The notes under the pieces: model-generated
Seen by the model: the letters and a program-made list of their open reading frames with translations, nothing else
Databases searched by the model: none
What the model was told of the DNA's origin: nothing
Part shown: positions 60,977-64,000 of the stretch, one piece after another
Numbering within the stretch: the first letter of the stretch is position 1
How the letters are laid out: every line of letters begins with the position of its first letter
Source: Gonapodya prolifera JEL478
Taxonomy: Eukaryota > Monoblepharomycota > Monoblepharidomycetes > Monoblepharidales > Gonapodyaceae
Direction of reading: 5' to 3'
Length of the DNA: 64,000 nt
Assembly: GCA_001574975.1 (NCBI GenBank)
Contig: KQ965747.1
Span: forward strand, 161,267 to 225,266
Translations under genes and position numbers: made by a program

Positions 60977-63899
60977 TCACGCACACCCCAACGCCGCCAA
61001 CTCCTCCTCCAACCTCCTGTTATGCGATTTGAGCCAGTTGCCCTTATGATTCAAACTGGACTGGTCCGCCACCTTGAGCAGGTTCCACATATCGGGTACC
61101 GCGTCGGTATCCATTCCGGCCTCCTCGTAGGGACTGAATCCGTCCACCTTCTCAATCACGACAAAAAGCTGCCACGCCGCCCCGGATCCACCGAGGGCGT
61201 GCATCTCGAGCCGCGCCCAGGTCCCGAACTGGTCCGCCAGGCGAACCTCTCGGCGAACAGGGCCCAGGTCGGGCCGGTCAGCCGCCGACTGGACGGCTTG
61301 GGAAACCGAAATGGCGAACTCTGAGTCCACGAGCTCGGCCACCTTGTTCCCGTACACAGCCCCCGAATCCTCCCCCGGCACACCCGTGAGGATCTCAGAT
61401 GCGGCCGGGTTCGCATAAAGCACGAAGCCCTCCCTACTGACTCTCATCCACCCGCTACTCGTCGCTCCCGGCGGGGTGGCCGTGAGGCGTGCGAACCCCG
61501 ATAGCCCCGGTGTGTGTTCGGGCTCGAGGGCGGTCTCGACGGTGCGCGGGCGGCACGAGAGGACAAAGCATTTGGTGCGCTTGCGGTTGTCGAGCTCGTA
61601 CTTGTGGCCCGTGGAGTCAAGCCAGAGGTAGGACCCGTCGGCGCGGATGATGCGCCATACGACCGAGATGTCTGGGATCGCGGATCGGACGTGGCAAGAC
61701 AGTTAGACCAGACACCCGCACACAAGGCTTCCCAAACGTGAGCTCACCCGAATGCACTCTACTCCCCCTCAACTCCCTCGCCACATTGGGCATATCATTG
61801 GCGTGACACAGCTCATTCAACGTCAACCCCACGATCTCTTCGGGGTCGTACCCGGTCCAGTCCTTACACATGCCTTGACTTGCATGCAAGAAAATCCCGC
61901 GCGAAGACACGATAAAGGTCAAGTCCCCGTGCGACTCGGCGAGGAGTTGGGCGCTGGCGGGGTCGGAGAGAGAGGAGGGTACGACGGTGGGGCGAGCGAC
62001 GGGGCGGCGGGCGACCAGGGTTGGGCGAGGTGCGACGGTGGGTGGGACGGGGGCCGCCGCCTGGCCTGTCGCTGGGCCGACCTCCAACCGCTCCTGCACA
62101 TGCTTTGCGGCCCTCACGCTCGCCATGCTCGACGGCAGCGGGCGCTTCACCTCTGCGACAGCTTGGTCCACATTCATCTCCACCACAGGCTTGGGCTGCT
62201 CCACGGCTCGCTCCTCGACGACTGCAACAGACTTCTTGTGCAGGTCGGGGAACAACATGCCCGCCACATCCCTGCCATCCAGTTCCACGACGGGCAAGGC
62301 CGCGTTCGGGGTCATGCTTCGCGAAAACGCGTCGATCCCGGGCGGGAGGAGTCGCGCACCGCCCCCGGTGGCCGGGGAGGGGCGGGCAGTGACCGCGCCG
62401 AGGGAGGTCGGGAACGAATACGTCCCGCCAGCCATACGCCCAAGAATGCGTCGCGACTGCTCCTCGAGGTCGACTTGGAAGCCGACAAAGAACGTGATGT
62501 CGTCGTCGTCGTTCCAGCAGAGCGGGATGATGGTGATGAGGTTGACGAAGGGCTGTACGTGTGGAGGGGGGGATGAGGAACCGGCAGGACGAAGAGGCGA
62601 TGGAATGAAGGGGATGAGTCACAGGCCCGACGCAAGGCTCTCTCTCTCTCTCATCCACTCACCGTCCCATCCTGCTTATAATTAACCTGCGTATACTGAC
62701 ACTCCTCATGCCTCTCGACGCTCTTCTTCATGTCGTAAATGACCGCATTGTCGCAGTGCAAGCGGACCGCCCCGCGCTGGACGCGGCCGTCGGGGGATTG
62801 CAGGAAGCGGCAGTTTCGGCCGAGAACTTGCGAGAGGGAGTAGCCGGTGAGGCTGGGGTGGATGGGGTGGGACAGGTGAGGAGGGAGTGTGGGAGGGTAG
62901 GAAATGAGTCAGTTGAGCAACAGGGTGCATGGAGGATCCGTGAAGATGCGAGGGAACTTACCGAGTGAAGTTCTCGCTGATGTGGACGATGGGGTAGTCG
63001 GGTAACTTTGCGTCGACAATGACAAAGCTGGTGTCGCAGTCGATGGGACCGAGCTGTTGGGATGTACGTGGACACATTAAAAGAGAGTGAGAGGAGAATG
63101 AAAGGTTAGAAGACGTACGTGAATTTTTGGGTTCTTGCGAGAGTAGACTCGTGTCAGGACGCCCAACGTGTCGAACCCGCTGGTGGAGTAGACACCCGAG
63201 AGTAATTGTCCCTTGACAAAGGGAGAGGGCATCGTGGATGGCTGTTCGGAGGCGGGCTCCATCTTCCTCTTCTTCTCGATGTGAGCCAGAGCGGCTGTCG
63301 CCGGGGTAGGGTTCTCGAGAGCCAGGCCCAAGTCCAGGTCCAGCGAGTCGTCCAAACTGTATGACGAGTGGTTGAACGCAGCTTCGCGGAAGAAAGAGGG
63401 AGGGAGGTTCAGGAGGGCATCAATGTCTGGGTCGCCCGTGAGTTGCACAGGTGAAGCTTCGGTCGGCTGGTGCTGTTGGAGCGGGTTGAACGTTGCAAGT
63501 GGGTTGAAGGCGGTTGTGGGTGCACCACTGGTCGAAGCAAGCACGAAAATGCGTCAAAAATGCACCGACAGCAATATTTACATATGGCGGAGATGTTGGG
63601 ACATTCCGATCCGATTTCCTGGCAGTCGATTCGAGAATCCAGTGGCTTGAAGGTGTGAGACGGGCACACCACACTCACCCATCAAAGGCCCTCTGCCCGT
63701 CCCTCCTCAAATTGGAGTCCCATCTCTTCTCCCACGGCGACAGCGCAGCAGCCGGTATGCCCCCAAGGAAAGCCGCAAGCCCGCTTCCGAGCAGGGACGA
63801 CGGCTGGGCGTCGGAGAAGAGCGAGAAGTCGTAGGCTGCGTCGAGTGCTGCGCTGGGCGAGAACGCGTCGAATTGCCCGTTGACGTGCGCGGAGCTCAT
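60977..63899 (-). CDS. White-Collar-1-type LOV/PAS blue-light receptor without GATA finger
   Basis: Six exons fit exactly: 63899-63679, 63527-63119, 63053-62962, 62852-62663, 62552-61748 and 61671-60977, giving 803 residues. The LOV domain (about 211-325) has LTGYSLSQVLGRNCRFLQSPDG with the flavin-adduct Cys255, then QVNYKQDGTPFVNLITIIP and FFVGFQVDLEE, close to fungal WC-1. A second PAS (about 480-610) contains FIVSSRGIFLHASQG, GYDPEEIVGLTLNELCH and VVWRIIRADGSYLWLDS. A third, weaker PAS contains GFVLYANPAASEILTG. The protein ends with a helical tail (NLLKVADQSSLNHKGNWL...RRLEEEL), in the place where ascomycete WC-1 continues into a GATA zinc finger, which is absent. WC-1 partners WC-2 for light-regulated transcription; lacking the finger, DNA binding would rely on the partner. 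Confidence 0.92.
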
Positions 63900-64000
63900 G
63901 AGCGAACGGTGACTGGTATTGGATTCGGTATCAGGGATGTGGGCTCGCTCACGTTGGAAGGGAGTTGTGCCTGAATTTCGGTGCTGCGGACCATATAAAA

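Overview
This window looks like nuclear DNA of a fungus, most likely a flagellated early-diverging (chytrid-type) one. Genes are dense, lie on both strands and are cut by many short introns (about 45-130 nt, GT...AG, often with a recognisable branch site). The fungal signal comes from a White-Collar-1-type LOV photoreceptor, a Ded1-type helicase, a SNF1-activating-type kinase and an OFA-type MFS carrier. The chytrid suggestion is inference: a very large WD40/HEAT gene resembles the ciliary WDR87/WDR97 group, and the sequence shows nothing else that is lineage-specific. Most gene models below were built by eye by joining open frames across phase-compatible splice sites.

Layout. 0-4 kb: a seven-exon gene of unknown function (minus). 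4-5.1 kb: a poorly resolved spliced gene (minus). 5.3-7.3 kb: a secreted protein-arginine deiminase (minus). 8.1-10.2 kb: a double MYND-finger gene with a decayed partial copy beside it. 10.3-12.5 kb: a broken DHA2-type MFS gene. 12.8-15.8 kb: a SPATA20/YyaL thioredoxin-domain protein. 17.3-19.7 kb: an intact nine-exon OFA-like MFS transporter (plus). 19.9-27.1 kb: the giant WD40/HEAT gene (minus). 27.5-33.3 kb: a large CaMKK/LKB1-like kinase (minus). 34.3-35.3 kb: ARL2 (plus). 36.3-38.7 kb: DED1/DDX3 helicase (minus).

39.0-43.6 kb holds the most unusual gene: one minus-strand model in which splice phases join a J-domain, a fibronectin-III-like domain, CCCH fingers, a SAM domain and a C-terminal U-box. 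It would combine an Hsp70 co-chaperone and an E3 ubiquitin ligase in one chain. A 7-bp tandem duplication currently breaks the frame in the SAM domain. 44.0-48.15 kb is a decayed accessory segment: two ~480-bp inverted repeats flank a DUF4419 gene with two in-frame stops. 48.5-50.4 kb is an F-box gene, possibly degenerate.

50.8-51.8 kb: a syntaxin-6/Tlg1 SNARE (single exon). 53.0-54.5 kb: a CobW/COG0523 metallochaperone GTPase. 55.0-55.6 kb: a small spliced membrane-type protein. 56.0-59.8 kb: a Dbl-family RhoGEF. 60.1-60.7 kb: a LYR-motif mitochondrial protein. 61.0-63.9 kb: the LOV/PAS photoreceptor, for which all six exons can be placed. No rRNA, tRNA or CRISPR was found. Because the genes are eukaryotic, operon logic does not apply and neighbours need not share function.
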